Below, one piece after another: positions 8,601-16,343 of a stretch of DNA of 64,000 nt (the stretch's first letter is position 1; every line of letters begins with the position of its first letter). A model generated the notes under the pieces. The model was not told the DNA's origin, ran no database searches, and saw only the letters and a list, made by a program, of their open reading frames with translations. Position numbers and translations under genes: made by a program. The DNA is from Vibrio sp. qd031 (GTDB lineage Bacteria > Pseudomonadota > Gammaproteobacteria > Enterobacterales > Vibrionaceae), in NCBI RefSeq assembly GCF_002100145.1, contig NZ_JXQD01000025.1, positions 468,166 through 532,165 of the forward strand, written 5' to 3'.

Positions 8601-9011
8601 ATAACACCGTTTAAAGCGGTAAAAAAAGAGTTGAAAGAAGATCTGAGACACTGCAAATCAGAGCTGCTAAGTAACTCTAGTTGGAGCGGGAAGGAGTTTA
8701 ATAGCTTTTTGAATTACAACGTAGGGACCGTGCATACCTTCCAAGGTAAGGAAAATGATACAGTCATTTTGGTACTTGGTTGCGATAAAAAAAATAATGG
8801 TGGGGCGTCTTGGGCTTCTTCAAAACCAAATTTGCTGAACGTTGCTGTTACCCGAGCTAAAAAACACTTGTTTGTGATCGGAGACATACAGGTTTGGTCC
8901 GACAAGCGCTATTTTGATAAAACATACATGAAACTTAATGTTCGTAGTCAGAGTGGTTATTCACGAGACGATAGCATCACAAAATGCAAAGAGGTATTGC
9001 CAAGTTTGTAG
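5616..9011 (+). CDS. large SF1 (UPF1/Dna2-like) DNA helicase of the defence cluster
   Basis: This is an 1131-residue superfamily-1B helicase. Walker A is GPPGTGKTTLLRD at about residue 368, Walker B is LMIDEAGQAIPQA with the Asp at about 821, and motif III is VVVGDPLQIEPV. The C-terminal lobe has TVHTFQGKENDTVILVLG and NVAVTRAKKHLFVIGD. About 400 residues separate Walker A from Walker B and contain a long charged coiled-coil insertion (about 550-740), as in helicases of conflict systems. Residues 1-350 are a family-specific N-terminal region with an acidic stretch near residue 260. The ATG at 5616 has a weak ribosome site; GTG at 5649 is an alternative. A 351-bp gap with a terminator hairpin separates it from the HNH gene, so it may be its own transcript. 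Probable role: DNA translocation or unwinding in restriction of foreign DNA. Confidence 0.85.
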   Translation: MIFCSIDRLWLVNSRIESSKNILKSWHLVEFFQAYSVPDKDDSKIAPVNVTGHELQSQGNYLLPWLNPAARDKLGLTPGKKCVYTLYLGLFDKSAIDKKVAEYFSTNRQEDCFSEEIEQRRDNEGASCFAKLMLDEFGTPRLDTFSVSTLPWALAELLGGRAGTISQERFDSRCDDLNEFVERWEATLPGHPNSEGRHTLCVKTITSLVEGLYQWAGISNRDLLFSENSKVYPFQMAFYEYEAKSDYLLENKKNSEIVEDDDEDEPNDDESQLPILNSFYIRDIERAINAISTGRASKPLQTYLGQSGHKHVDLYTNDSLPLIHKHLSPKNTPEGRWLTEPAHNMSLMQQFAINTVFKELDTGGLISVNGPPGTGKTTLLRDIIAQNIVERAKVLASFSNARDGLSPDGVLIEDLTDFEMVVASSNNAAVENISKELPQAKSVAGRYADTAFFRSVANQVSADEKKGRLQPLDDNRQSWGNISAAMGAYKKRQKFLDRFFFKYHHEKGKEPAVREPSLDFLNFWQYRSTYTGPSFNTAKKSFNEKLSRFHELNDKLAYFESLQKTFDDNQFDVDLQRMNDDLDELENYAHSLSVELDALNSIRNAGVKREEEIAVSLELLKVNSPGWFSRFFNTKKNKQYKASLSQKLGEYENVKKAIRLTVGDVEAKELKIKGWTKKISQQQVDIQAKELEKKKLLDELDVYRTEFKGYHLPEVTDDIVGHDRQRHACWQQEKINALRSDIYAAALQLHEAWLIEASKQSTFLSQIRKINDVVLGKSNENALAIWQILFMFVPVVSTTFASLGNMFSKLPPESLGWLMIDEAGQAIPQAAVGGLLRAKRAVVVGDPLQIEPVFTSPPELIDYLMQSKLQEESEKWDPCMWSVQTLSDRVNPYGCMIDMDGEDQWIGIPLWVHRRCIEPMFSISNEIAYNNRMIHGSDNGKDVEPRIHKALGHNRWNDSQGDCVLKQYKRELGEDVKALLLELAAHKGDLSCIYLITPFKAVKKELKEDLRHCKSELLSNSSWSGKEFNSFLNYNVGTVHTFQGKENDTVILVLGCDKKNNGGASWASSKPNLLNVAVTRAKKHLFVIGDIQVWSDKRYFDKTYMKLNVRSQSGYSRDDSITKCKEVLPSL

Positions 9012-9079
9012 CTTATTGCTTGCTCAAGGTGTTTAGAGGTACAGGTCTATCAACATAGCGCGAATTTTTCGGTCATGTT

Positions 9080-9107
9080 ATCCCCATCAGCAAATGCTGA
9101 TGGGGAT
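9080..9107 (+). terminator. perfect hairpin after helicase gene; rest of 9012-9362 empty
   Basis: ATCCCCATCAGCA and its exact complement enclose a two-base loop 68 bp past the helicase stop. No run of T follows, so this may be a factor-dependent terminator or an mRNA-protecting structure. The remaining 9012-9362 interval shows no convincing reading frame. It probably contains the promoter of the HNH gene. Confidence 0.6.
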
Positions 9108-9362
9108 GTAGTTAATTTTATGCACTTAATCAGTTTGATTGCCGAGCCCGAGGCTCAACTAACTTAGGAAGGCTTGATTGCAAGCAATATAGTAATTTTC
9201 AGATATACTCTGGCTCGCTAGCTTGTTCATTAAAGGAGCACTGCTAGGTTAATCAATGAACTGTTCAAATAGAGCGGGTTCTTCGTTTGCTTATCAAGAA
9301 ATTGGTACTCTAGAGGGGAGGGATTGTGAAAAGAGTTAATGAATTTTGTGTAGGGGAAAATA

Positions 9363-9914
9363 GTGGCGGTGTATAACACGGCTTCAGATTCCGCAAATAC
9401 TGCGGTGCGAGCCTTTCTGACGAAAGTCGGTGAATATTATTTGGGGTTTTCATTTAATACTGGAAGCGGTAAAGGGAAGAGGCTCTGGGAAGAAATAAAA
9501 ACAGTTCGATTTGAAAATCGATGTGCTTATTGTGGTGAAAAGAGTGGAAAATTACAGATTGAGCATGTGTTGATGTTCAATCGCACTGAGTTTGGTTTAC
9601 ATCACCCGGGGAACATCGTGCCATGTTGTAAAGAGTGCAATAAGCGGAGTAGGGTGAGTGGCTCTACCTATTGTGATTGGAGGCAACACTTGAAAAATGT
9701 CTGTGCTATTAGGGTACAAGAACACCTGTATGAAGAAAGAGAGCGAAAGATCCTGGAAAACTTCCAGTACTACAACTATCCGTGTCTTAACGAGAATGAA
9801 CGCCACGCAATTCGAGTGATTGCTAGCAGTTTGTACGTGAACATAAAAACAGAGTCAGATAAGTCTCTTGAGCTCTACAAGCAGCTCGATGAGGCATTTG
9901 TGAAAAGTGATTGA
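9363..9914 (+). CDS. HNH endonuclease
   Basis: This 183-residue protein has a zinc-braced HNH nuclease core. RCAYCG near residue 57 supplies the first Cys pair, IEHVLMF the catalytic His, HHPGNIVPCCKECN the Asn and the second Cys pair, and KRSRVS follows. The flanks are family-specific and not recognised. It starts at GTG 9363, with AGGGGAAA about 8 nt upstream; no better ATG is present before the core. It lies 67 bp before the methyltransferase gene on the same strand. This is the usual restriction-modification pairing, so it is the best candidate for the cutting enzyme protected against by the 5-methylcytosine mark. Cleavage specificity cannot be read from sequence. Confidence 0.85.
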   Translation: MAVYNTASDSANTAVRAFLTKVGEYYLGFSFNTGSGKGKRLWEEIKTVRFENRCAYCGEKSGKLQIEHVLMFNRTEFGLHHPGNIVPCCKECNKRSRVSGSTYCDWRQHLKNVCAIRVQEHLYEERERKILENFQYYNYPCLNENERHAIRVIASSLYVNIKTESDKSLELYKQLDEAFVKSD

Positions 9915-9981
9915 CGCGATTTCATGGTATTTTTTCTGCAAATCAGTAGAATGTGGCGGCTAAGTATTTTGAGGTTTTTTG

Positions 9982-11148
9982 ATGTCAGTTAAAGCTATTG
10001 ATTTGTTTGCCGGTGCGGGAGGGTTCACTCTCTCAGCTCATGATGCGGGAGTGGAGGTTTTAGCGGCAATTGAGTTCGATAAAGCAGCTGCAGATACTTA
10101 TGATAGGAATTTCAATCAAAATCAGAAGCATCAGGTTAAATTGCTCAACGAAGATATTAACCTGATCAAGCCGGAAGCACTTCGTCAAGAGCTTAAACTA
10201 AAGCAAGGGGAACTGGACCTGATACTTGGGGGGCCACCGTGTCAAGGTTTTTCAACACACCGCATAAAAGATGCGGGTAAAGATGACCCGAGAAATGCTT
10301 TGCTTCTTCGATATTTTGAGTTCGTCAATGAATTCTCACCTAAAGCTTTTTTGGTGGAAAATGTCTCAGGTCTTTTATGGAAACGCCATAAACCATTTTT
10401 AGACAAGTTCATAGCATTAGCTGAATATTCAGGCTATGTTATTAAGTTCTGCGATACAGTAAATGCGAAAGATTACGGGGTCCCTCAAAACCGTAAACGC
10501 GTTTTTATCTTTGGAATTCGGAAGGATTTGGACTCGGACGAAATTGTATTCCCACCTGCAGAAACGCATTTTTCTCCTGCTTCAGTAAACAAGCCTGAAT
10601 GGTTAACAGCATCATCAGTATTTGAAAAGATCCCAGAACATCTATACGCGGTTTACTGGGAAGACTTTTTCGATAAGAAAGATAAGCGTGATAAAGATGA
10701 AGTGTTTAAACTTCTCAAATCACTTCCGCATGGAAAACCGTTTAAGACAAATGACCCATGTAACATTCACATGACGCCAAGTGACATGATGAAAGTGCGC
10801 TTTGCAGACACCCCACTAAATGGTAGCCGTGAGGATGCTGGTGAACAACACCGGCTAAAGTGTCATTCAAATGGCTATAAAGGGCACAAAGATGTGTATG
10901 GACGGATACTGGTTCATACCCCTAGCAATACAATTACTACTGGTTGTAATAATCCGTCAAAAGGCCGTTTTGTACACCCATGGGAAGATCATGGAATGAC
11001 ACTTCGCCACGCTGCCCGCTTACAGTCGTTCCCTGACTGGTTCAATTTTTATGGCAGTTCAACCGAACAAGCTCGGCAAATCGGCAATGCGGTCCCTCCA
11101 TTGCTCGGGAAAGTTCTCATAACTGATATATGCAGTAGATTGAAGTAA
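9982..11148 (+). CDS. DNA (cytosine-5) methyltransferase
   Basis: All diagnostic motifs of a C5-cytosine methyltransferase are present in order. Motif I is DLFAGAGGFTLSAHDAG at residue 8 (SAM binding). Motif IV is GGPPCQGFSTHR with the nucleophile Cys87. Motif VI is FLVENVSG, VIII is VPQNRKRVFIFGIR, IX is around TLRHAARLQSFPDWF and X is ARQIGNAVPPLL near the C terminus. The target-recognition region between VIII and IX is about 130 residues. The start is ATG 9982, with GAGG 7 nt upstream; an adjacent TTG at 9979 is not needed. The 388-residue length is normal for a monospecific enzyme. It should modify host sites and spare them from the HNH nuclease upstream. The recognition sequence is unknown. 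Confidence 0.95.
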   Translation: MSVKAIDLFAGAGGFTLSAHDAGVEVLAAIEFDKAAADTYDRNFNQNQKHQVKLLNEDINLIKPEALRQELKLKQGELDLILGGPPCQGFSTHRIKDAGKDDPRNALLLRYFEFVNEFSPKAFLVENVSGLLWKRHKPFLDKFIALAEYSGYVIKFCDTVNAKDYGVPQNRKRVFIFGIRKDLDSDEIVFPPAETHFSPASVNKPEWLTASSVFEKIPEHLYAVYWEDFFDKKDKRDKDEVFKLLKSLPHGKPFKTNDPCNIHMTPSDMMKVRFADTPLNGSREDAGEQHRLKCHSNGYKGHKDVYGRILVHTPSNTITTGCNNPSKGRFVHPWEDHGMTLRHAARLQSFPDWFNFYGSSTEQARQIGNAVPPLLGKVLITDICSRLK

Positions 11149-11208
11149 TAAAAGCGACTAAAATGCAAGGTACTTTTTTGTATCTAAATTACTGAGATTT
11201 AGCTAAAA

Positions 11209-14200
11209 ATGGCCAAGATGAGTGTTAGTGCCAGAGCTGTTGATATGTTAGGTCGACAGCAGATTGCTGGTATCCCCACAGCTATACATGAGTTGTTTAA
11301 AAATGCACACGACGCTTATGCGAAGAATGCTGAGATAGATTACTACGAAAACCAGAATTTGGTAACCTTACGTGACGATGGCGTAGGTATGACTGAGAGT
11401 GACTTTATTGACAAGTGGCTAACAATTGGTACTTCAAGTAAATATGGTGTAAATCGAAAGTCTGAGTACATTCCTGATGGCATGACAGAGCGCAAGCTTA
11501 TGGGTGAAAAGGGAATAGGCCGTTTAGCCATTGCTTCTATTGGTAGGCAAGTTGTGGCCTTGAGTCGTGCAGAACGTGAAGGCGGTTTGCATGAAATGAT
11601 TGTAGCCCTTATTCATTGGACGCAGTTTGAGATACCGGATATTAGCATTTCAGATATTGTTATTCCTACACGTACTTTTCCTGAAGGTGAGCTTCCTACA
11701 GAAAATGATTTAAAGGAAATGTCTGAAGAATTGCTAGACAATTTAAATGTTCTAAGAAGTCGGATTCCACATGAATTCTTTGATGTAATAAAGGAAGATT
11801 TAAAGCTACTCACTTTTTCTCCAGAAGTGCTTTTTAAAAATTTGCAGCAAAAAACAGTAGAAAATTGGGAAGAAGCTCACAAGGGCCTACCTCAAGAAGA
11901 TAAGTGTAAACTTGGCCCCCCCCCTGTTTTAGATGGGCTAGGTAGAGGAACTCATTTCATAATAATGCCATGTGACGAGTCACTAGAGCTTGATGTCAAG
12001 ACTGATGAGAAGGGAACGACCGAATTACAAAAAATACTAGTTGGATTTTCTAATTCATTGTCTACAAATGAGTCCAATTTGTTAGGAACTAAGTTTCGTC
12101 GTCATCAAGGTTCAGCTAAACCTGTAGAACTAATCGAAGAAGGCTTTTTTACACAAACAGATGCTTCGGACGGAGATCACTTTGTCTCAGGAAAATTCGA
12201 TGAGTTCGGACAGTTTAGTGGTGCAGTTACGGTATATAAAGGTGAAGAGCAACAACATATTATCAACTGGAATGAAAGCTTTGGATCCAAGACTAAATGT
12301 GGCCCATTTAGCATTAAATTTACGTATCTTCAAGGAGAACCTTCTGAAAGTTTCGTTCCACCAAAAACTTATGCTGATATAAATAATAAACTTAAAATGT
12401 ATGGTGGGTTATATCTGTATAAAGATGGTATTCGAGTATTGCCATATGGTAAGCCTGAGTTTGACTTCCTCAAATTTGAAGAGAGAAGAACGAAGCGAGC
12501 TTCTGATAACTTTTTCTCATATCGATTAATGTTTGGTGCTATAGAGATTGAACATGATGTTAATAAGAATTTAGTTGAAAAGGCTGGTCGTGAAGGGCTA
12601 ATAGAGAATATTGCGTATAGAGAATTTAAAAGTATTCTTATAAACTTTTTCAAGCAACTAGCTGTTGACTTCTTTCGTGAAAATTCAACTAATGATCGCT
12701 TTGCAGAAATAAAGAACGATTTTAGAGTTCAAGCAGCTCAAGAGAAGGAAATTCTAAATAGAAGAAAGAAGCAAGTAGGACTAAGAAAGAAAAACTTCGA
12801 GAAAGACCTAACGAATTTCTTCGATTTATTGAAGGATGACTATTTCACAAAACAAATTCAATCATTAGAAAGTTACGTAGAGATATCTTTAACTAAGACA
12901 GATGATAAGTGGCCAGAACGTAAAAAGTATACTTTTATTAATGAGCTTAAAAGTGAGGTCTCTGATAAATGGAAGATTATTAATAAATCTTTGAAAATAA
13001 CTAAGCCTAATATAGGCATAAATAAAAACCTGAGAAGTGACTGGGAAGCATACTTAAGAAACAAAGAAAAGCTAAACGCAGAACTTGTAGAACCTATACG
13101 TTTTTCTATTGAAAAATTAATTTCTGAGTACGTGTCTGAAAATGGATTGTCATTTTCTCTAAGAGAGCGTGTCAACGTTCTGTTGGAACAAGAGAGGAAG
13201 TCCCTCACAAAAAACATTTCTTTATATAGAGATGAGTTGAAAAATAATGTAGGTGAAATTGAGTTAGCAATCAAAGACAAAGCTAGGGCTAAGTCCATCG
13301 AGTATACACAAGAACTATCAAAAATCATTACGTCAGTTAACTCGGTTGATATTGATGCCATATCAGATGAAGAATCAATGGAGTTAATATCAGGCTGGGA
13401 AAAAATGCTTGAAGAAGTGAGCAGTCAGACTGAGCAATACTTCATTAAGATGCGTGACACTGTTGAATTAGTTATAAATGATATCAACAATGAAGATGCG
13501 AGTTCAATTGATATATTGACGGCATTAGAAAATGAAAATGAACAAGTGAAAGAATCACTTAATAAGTACTTTGAGTTTGCACAGCTGGGAATGTCTTTGG
13601 GTATAATCCAACATGAATTTAGCAGTACAGCTAGAAGTGTTCGTAGTTCAATTAAATCTCTTAAACCTTGGGCTGATAGAAACCCTAAACTAGGGGATTT
13701 ATATAAAAACATTAGTCATAGCTTTTCTCATCTCGACGGCTACCTAAAAATGTTCACTCCCCTCAATAGAAGGTTATATCGAAGTAAAGTAGATTTGTCG
13801 GGTAAGGAAATTGAAGCTTATTTACTAGATATTTTCAATGATCGCTTAGAACGTCATAGCATCAAGTTAAAAGTTAGTGATGAGTTTAGAGCTAAAAAAA
13901 CACATGTTTTTCCTTCATCATTTTTGCCTGTATTTATTAATGTGGTAGATAATGCTATTTATTGGTTGAACAGGCAGCCTGAGAGTGAAAATAGAAATAA
14001 ATTTATAAATCTTGATGTAGAAAATGATGAACTTATCATAAGTAATAATGGCCCTGAAATTTCTGTTATTGATGAAGAAAGAATATTTGAATTCACCTTT
14101 TCTCGTAAATTGGATGGTCGAGGTATGGGACTATATATAAGTAAGGAAACTCTTAATAATGAAGGCTTTGATATCCAATTATCAAGCAATAGGTCTGGAG

Positions 14201-14247
14201 ATCCTGTAAGTTTCATTATCAGCAAGTTAAAGCAGGAGAATGAGTGA
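11209..14247 (+). CDS. MORC-like GHKL ATPase fused to histidine-kinase ATPase
   Basis: This 1012-residue protein has two ATPase modules. The N-terminal GHKL ATPase shows HELFKNAHDAYAKN (N box, residue 27), VTLRDDGVGMTESDF (G1) and MGEKGIGRLAIASIG (G2, residue 98). It is followed by a transducer-like region ending in KAGREGLIENIAYREF, as in prokaryotic MORC/paraMORC proteins of restriction systems. Residues about 480-780 are helical and charged, probably coiled coil. The C-terminal part looks like a sensor kinase: IIQHEFSSTARS with His802 as candidate phospho-site, INVVDNAIYWL (N box, about 910), ISNNGPEIS (G1), FEFTFSRK (F box) and GRGMGLYISKETL (G2, about 970). No membrane segment is seen. 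Its stop overlaps the start of the receiver gene by one base, so kinase and receiver are coupled. Expected role: ATP-driven DNA sensing that signals by phosphotransfer. Confidence 0.85.
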   Translation: MAKMSVSARAVDMLGRQQIAGIPTAIHELFKNAHDAYAKNAEIDYYENQNLVTLRDDGVGMTESDFIDKWLTIGTSSKYGVNRKSEYIPDGMTERKLMGEKGIGRLAIASIGRQVVALSRAEREGGLHEMIVALIHWTQFEIPDISISDIVIPTRTFPEGELPTENDLKEMSEELLDNLNVLRSRIPHEFFDVIKEDLKLLTFSPEVLFKNLQQKTVENWEEAHKGLPQEDKCKLGPPPVLDGLGRGTHFIIMPCDESLELDVKTDEKGTTELQKILVGFSNSLSTNESNLLGTKFRRHQGSAKPVELIEEGFFTQTDASDGDHFVSGKFDEFGQFSGAVTVYKGEEQQHIINWNESFGSKTKCGPFSIKFTYLQGEPSESFVPPKTYADINNKLKMYGGLYLYKDGIRVLPYGKPEFDFLKFEERRTKRASDNFFSYRLMFGAIEIEHDVNKNLVEKAGREGLIENIAYREFKSILINFFKQLAVDFFRENSTNDRFAEIKNDFRVQAAQEKEILNRRKKQVGLRKKNFEKDLTNFFDLLKDDYFTKQIQSLESYVEISLTKTDDKWPERKKYTFINELKSEVSDKWKIINKSLKITKPNIGINKNLRSDWEAYLRNKEKLNAELVEPIRFSIEKLISEYVSENGLSFSLRERVNVLLEQERKSLTKNISLYRDELKNNVGEIELAIKDKARAKSIEYTQELSKIITSVNSVDIDAISDEESMELISGWEKMLEEVSSQTEQYFIKMRDTVELVINDINNEDASSIDILTALENENEQVKESLNKYFEFAQLGMSLGIIQHEFSSTARSVRSSIKSLKPWADRNPKLGDLYKNISHSFSHLDGYLKMFTPLNRRLYRSKVDLSGKEIEAYLLDIFNDRLERHSIKLKVSDEFRAKKTHVFPSSFLPVFINVVDNAIYWLNRQPESENRNKFINLDVENDELIISNNGPEISVIDEERIFEFTFSRKLDGRGMGLYISKETLNNEGFDIQLSSNRSGDPVSFIISKLKQENE

Positions 14248-15914
14248 TGTCAGACTTTAAAGAGCATTGTAGTATTGTTGCCAAAGAGTTTATACAGACT
14301 GTTTTAATCATTGATGATGGGGCGAGTCTAGGAGACAAGGGTGAAAGCGCAGCTGTTGTGGATGCTCCAGGTGACCCTTTTGCACTTGAAGAGCCAACAG
14401 TTGATTTCGACACAAACGAAGAGGATAGTGATGAGCGTGAAATGAGTCATCCTCTCCGAACGTTAGAGTTGACCAATGCATTTTATGATTTGGGGATTGT
14501 CCCTGGAGTTTATCAACCTCAGATTAGAGATGATGAGGATGAACTTGAGTTTGCTTCAAAAGCGGTACGGGTGTCCGCGAGTGCGGATATAGTGATATTG
14601 GATTGGATGCTTAAAGAACAACAAAGCCAATATAGCAAAGCCATAGTAAAAAAAATTCTTGAGCATGATAAAGAGTCCGGCGGTAGGTTACGTTCTATTA
14701 TTATCTATACTGGAGAAACTGATCTTTCAGATTTGAGAGATAAATTGCTGGTGTACTTAAACTTTGATGAAATTCAAGCTGATGGTGACTATAGGATAAG
14801 CGGGAAAAACTTGATTATTGATTTTTATGGCAAAGATAAGCAAGTACAGATCAACCGAGCACTCACTGAAGAAGAGCTCCCGGAAAAATCCATCGAATGC
14901 TTTTCTGAACTTCTAGATGGTTTGATGCCAGTGTTCGCAGTCAGGTCAGCTTCAGAAATTAGAAGAAATATTGGTAGTTTAACTTCAAAGTTTGCAAAGA
15001 CTGTTGATGCAGGGTACTTAACACATCGCTCTCTACTTCCATCCCCGGAAGATGCAGAGCTTTTTATGTTAGAGATTTTTGTTACTCATTTAAGAAGTTT
15101 ACTTGCTATATCTAAAGCTGACCAGGAATGTCTAGGTGTTAAGGCTATCGACAAGTGGATCTCTGAAAACCAGATTATTTTGGAAAGAGATATTGAAGCT
15201 GGAGGAGGTCAATTCAATTTTACTAAAGCTAACCTTATTGAAGTTCTAACCGACGGCTATGATAGTCAACGAGATGATTATGGCCTAAAAAAAGTTCTGG
15301 CGTCTTTGAATGATAAAAATAATCAAAACAACAAACTTTCAAAAGGTAAAGTAAATAAGATTCTTAAAACAGATATTCACAACGCATTCTCAGTATACTC
15401 TAAATCGGGGGATGCTCTAGAATCCATTAAGGAGCTTTCGGTTCTTTCTTTGTTCAAGAGAACAAGAGTAGATATTTCTAAAGACTACCCTTATTTAACG
15501 CAAGGCACTGTGATTTACTGTATAGGTACCAGTAAGTACTATTTATGCGTAACTCCAAAATGTGACACCGTTCGGCTTTCTGGAGTACATAATTTTTCTT
15601 TTGCACCATTAGTTGAATCTGATAAAGGTTTTGATCTAGTAATTAGAGACTTAAACTTAACTGGCTACATAACGTTGAGTACGCAGAATAAGTTTTTCAA
15701 CTTGGAACACATTGGGTTTGCACCTTTAGAAGGAAGAGTTCAATGTCGCGATGAGAACGGAATGCTAATATTTGAATCTTCAGATAGCCTTAGAAAAAAA
15801 TACCGATGGATTGGCGATTTGGAGGAACTTCAAGCACAAAAGAGAGTGATTAATGTTGTTGGTGACTTGAGTAGAAATGGAGTAGATGAAATGGAGTGGT
15901 TGAGGCAACAGTAG
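14247..15914 (+). CDS. large receiver-domain protein, partner of the MORC/HK protein
   Basis: This 555-residue protein starts at the ATG in TGATG, sharing a base with the upstream stop. The N terminus reads QTVLIIDDGASLGD (Asp23-Asp24, the acidic pocket), then ADIVILDWML with candidate phospho-acceptor Asp119, then SIIIYTGET with the conserved Thr near 155. This is a receiver fold. The distance from the acidic pair to Asp119 (95 residues) is twice the usual, because of an acidic insertion at about 35-100. Residues about 240-556 are not recognised; they include helical and beta-rich segments but no helix-turn-helix or nuclease motif that I can see. It is probably a phosphorylation-controlled effector or adaptor rather than a transcription factor. 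It is last in the cluster. Confidence 0.78.
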   Translation: MSDFKEHCSIVAKEFIQTVLIIDDGASLGDKGESAAVVDAPGDPFALEEPTVDFDTNEEDSDEREMSHPLRTLELTNAFYDLGIVPGVYQPQIRDDEDELEFASKAVRVSASADIVILDWMLKEQQSQYSKAIVKKILEHDKESGGRLRSIIIYTGETDLSDLRDKLLVYLNFDEIQADGDYRISGKNLIIDFYGKDKQVQINRALTEEELPEKSIECFSELLDGLMPVFAVRSASEIRRNIGSLTSKFAKTVDAGYLTHRSLLPSPEDAELFMLEIFVTHLRSLLAISKADQECLGVKAIDKWISENQIILERDIEAGGGQFNFTKANLIEVLTDGYDSQRDDYGLKKVLASLNDKNNQNNKLSKGKVNKILKTDIHNAFSVYSKSGDALESIKELSVLSLFKRTRVDISKDYPYLTQGTVIYCIGTSKYYLCVTPKCDTVRLSGVHNFSFAPLVESDKGFDLVIRDLNLTGYITLSTQNKFFNLEHIGFAPLEGRVQCRDENGMLIFESSDSLRKKYRWIGDLEELQAQKRVINVVGDLSRNGVDEMEWLRQQ

Positions 15915-16155
15915 CTTGTAGAAGAAAGCTTTTTGAGTCAGTCAGTTAGTACATATGCGCCGATTCAGATCTTGATACTGTCCAGAAAATGTTAACTAAG
16001 GTGACAACTAAGACGGCTTGAATTCCTTACTCATTAGTGTTGATAGGTCATGTTCTGAACTGTTCTGTTTGTTCGTTGTTGTTGAAAGGTACTGATCGTT
16101 TGGTTGTGAAGGTTTGATGAGAAATACACTGTTGTGACTCAATGTATTTTTTTAA

Positions 16156-16176
16156 GTAATACCTGTGGTAATACCT
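16156..16176. repeat. two GTAATACCT direct repeats, integrase-arm-site-like
   Basis: GTAATACCT occurs at 16156-16164 and 16168-16176, 12 bp apart. Short direct repeats about one helical turn apart, 50-100 bp inside an element end, are typical arm-binding sites of tyrosine integrases. No integrase with an arm-binding domain is in the window, so it would lie in the unseen left part. Confidence 0.45.
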
Positions 16177-16229
16177 AAGTTTACTTTTGTACTTATAGTC
16201 ATTATAAAGCAATAAGTTAAATGGTAAAG

Positions 16230-16250
16230 TCGAATGTCTCACTCCCGCCA
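16230..16250 (+). other. tRNA-3'-end-like sequence, candidate attR core
   Basis: TCGAAT followed after 12 bases by CGCCA looks like a T-loop plus acceptor end of a tRNA-Ser-like gene, with a terminator 10 bp further on. No matching 5' half lies to the left, so this is not a working tRNA. It may be the duplicated core left by island insertion into a tRNA or tmRNA gene. Confidence 0.35.
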
Positions 16251-16259
16251 CATTTAAGA

Positions 16260-16285
16260 CCGCAGCACTGTGCTGCGGTTTTTTT
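16260..16285 (+). terminator. rho-independent terminator
   Basis: CCGCAGCAC and GTGCTGCGG form a GC-rich stem followed by seven T. This is a canonical intrinsic terminator on the + strand. It would end the island transcript or, before insertion, an RNA gene whose 3' end is mimicked just upstream. Confidence 0.85.
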
Positions 16286-16343
16286 ATGTCACATTTTCAA
16301 TGCTTTAGTGTGTTGATATAAGTATAGAACTGTTAGTTCCCTA

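Larger units (their letters stand above)
15915..16343. other. 429-bp gene-free stretch holding the probable right end of the island
   Basis: No credible gene is seen between the receiver gene and the chromosomal gene at 16344. The interval holds a pair of GTAATACCT direct repeats, a tRNA-3'-end-like sequence and a strong terminator, in that order. AT-rich DNA to the left changes to typical chromosomal DNA on the right. This matches the att-site end of an integrative element. Confidence 0.55.

Noticed and set aside
5616-15914. BREX, DISARM or Dnd assignment of the defence cluster
   Set aside because: There is no PglZ or BrxL, no DUF1998 or PLD protein, and no DndBCDE set; the MORC/kinase and receiver genes do not belong to these systems.
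16048-16251. 67-residue minus-strand open frame at the island end
   Set aside because: It overlaps the candidate att repeats and terminator region, has no ribosome site, and has a Tyr/Lys-rich composition typical of AT-rich noncoding DNA.
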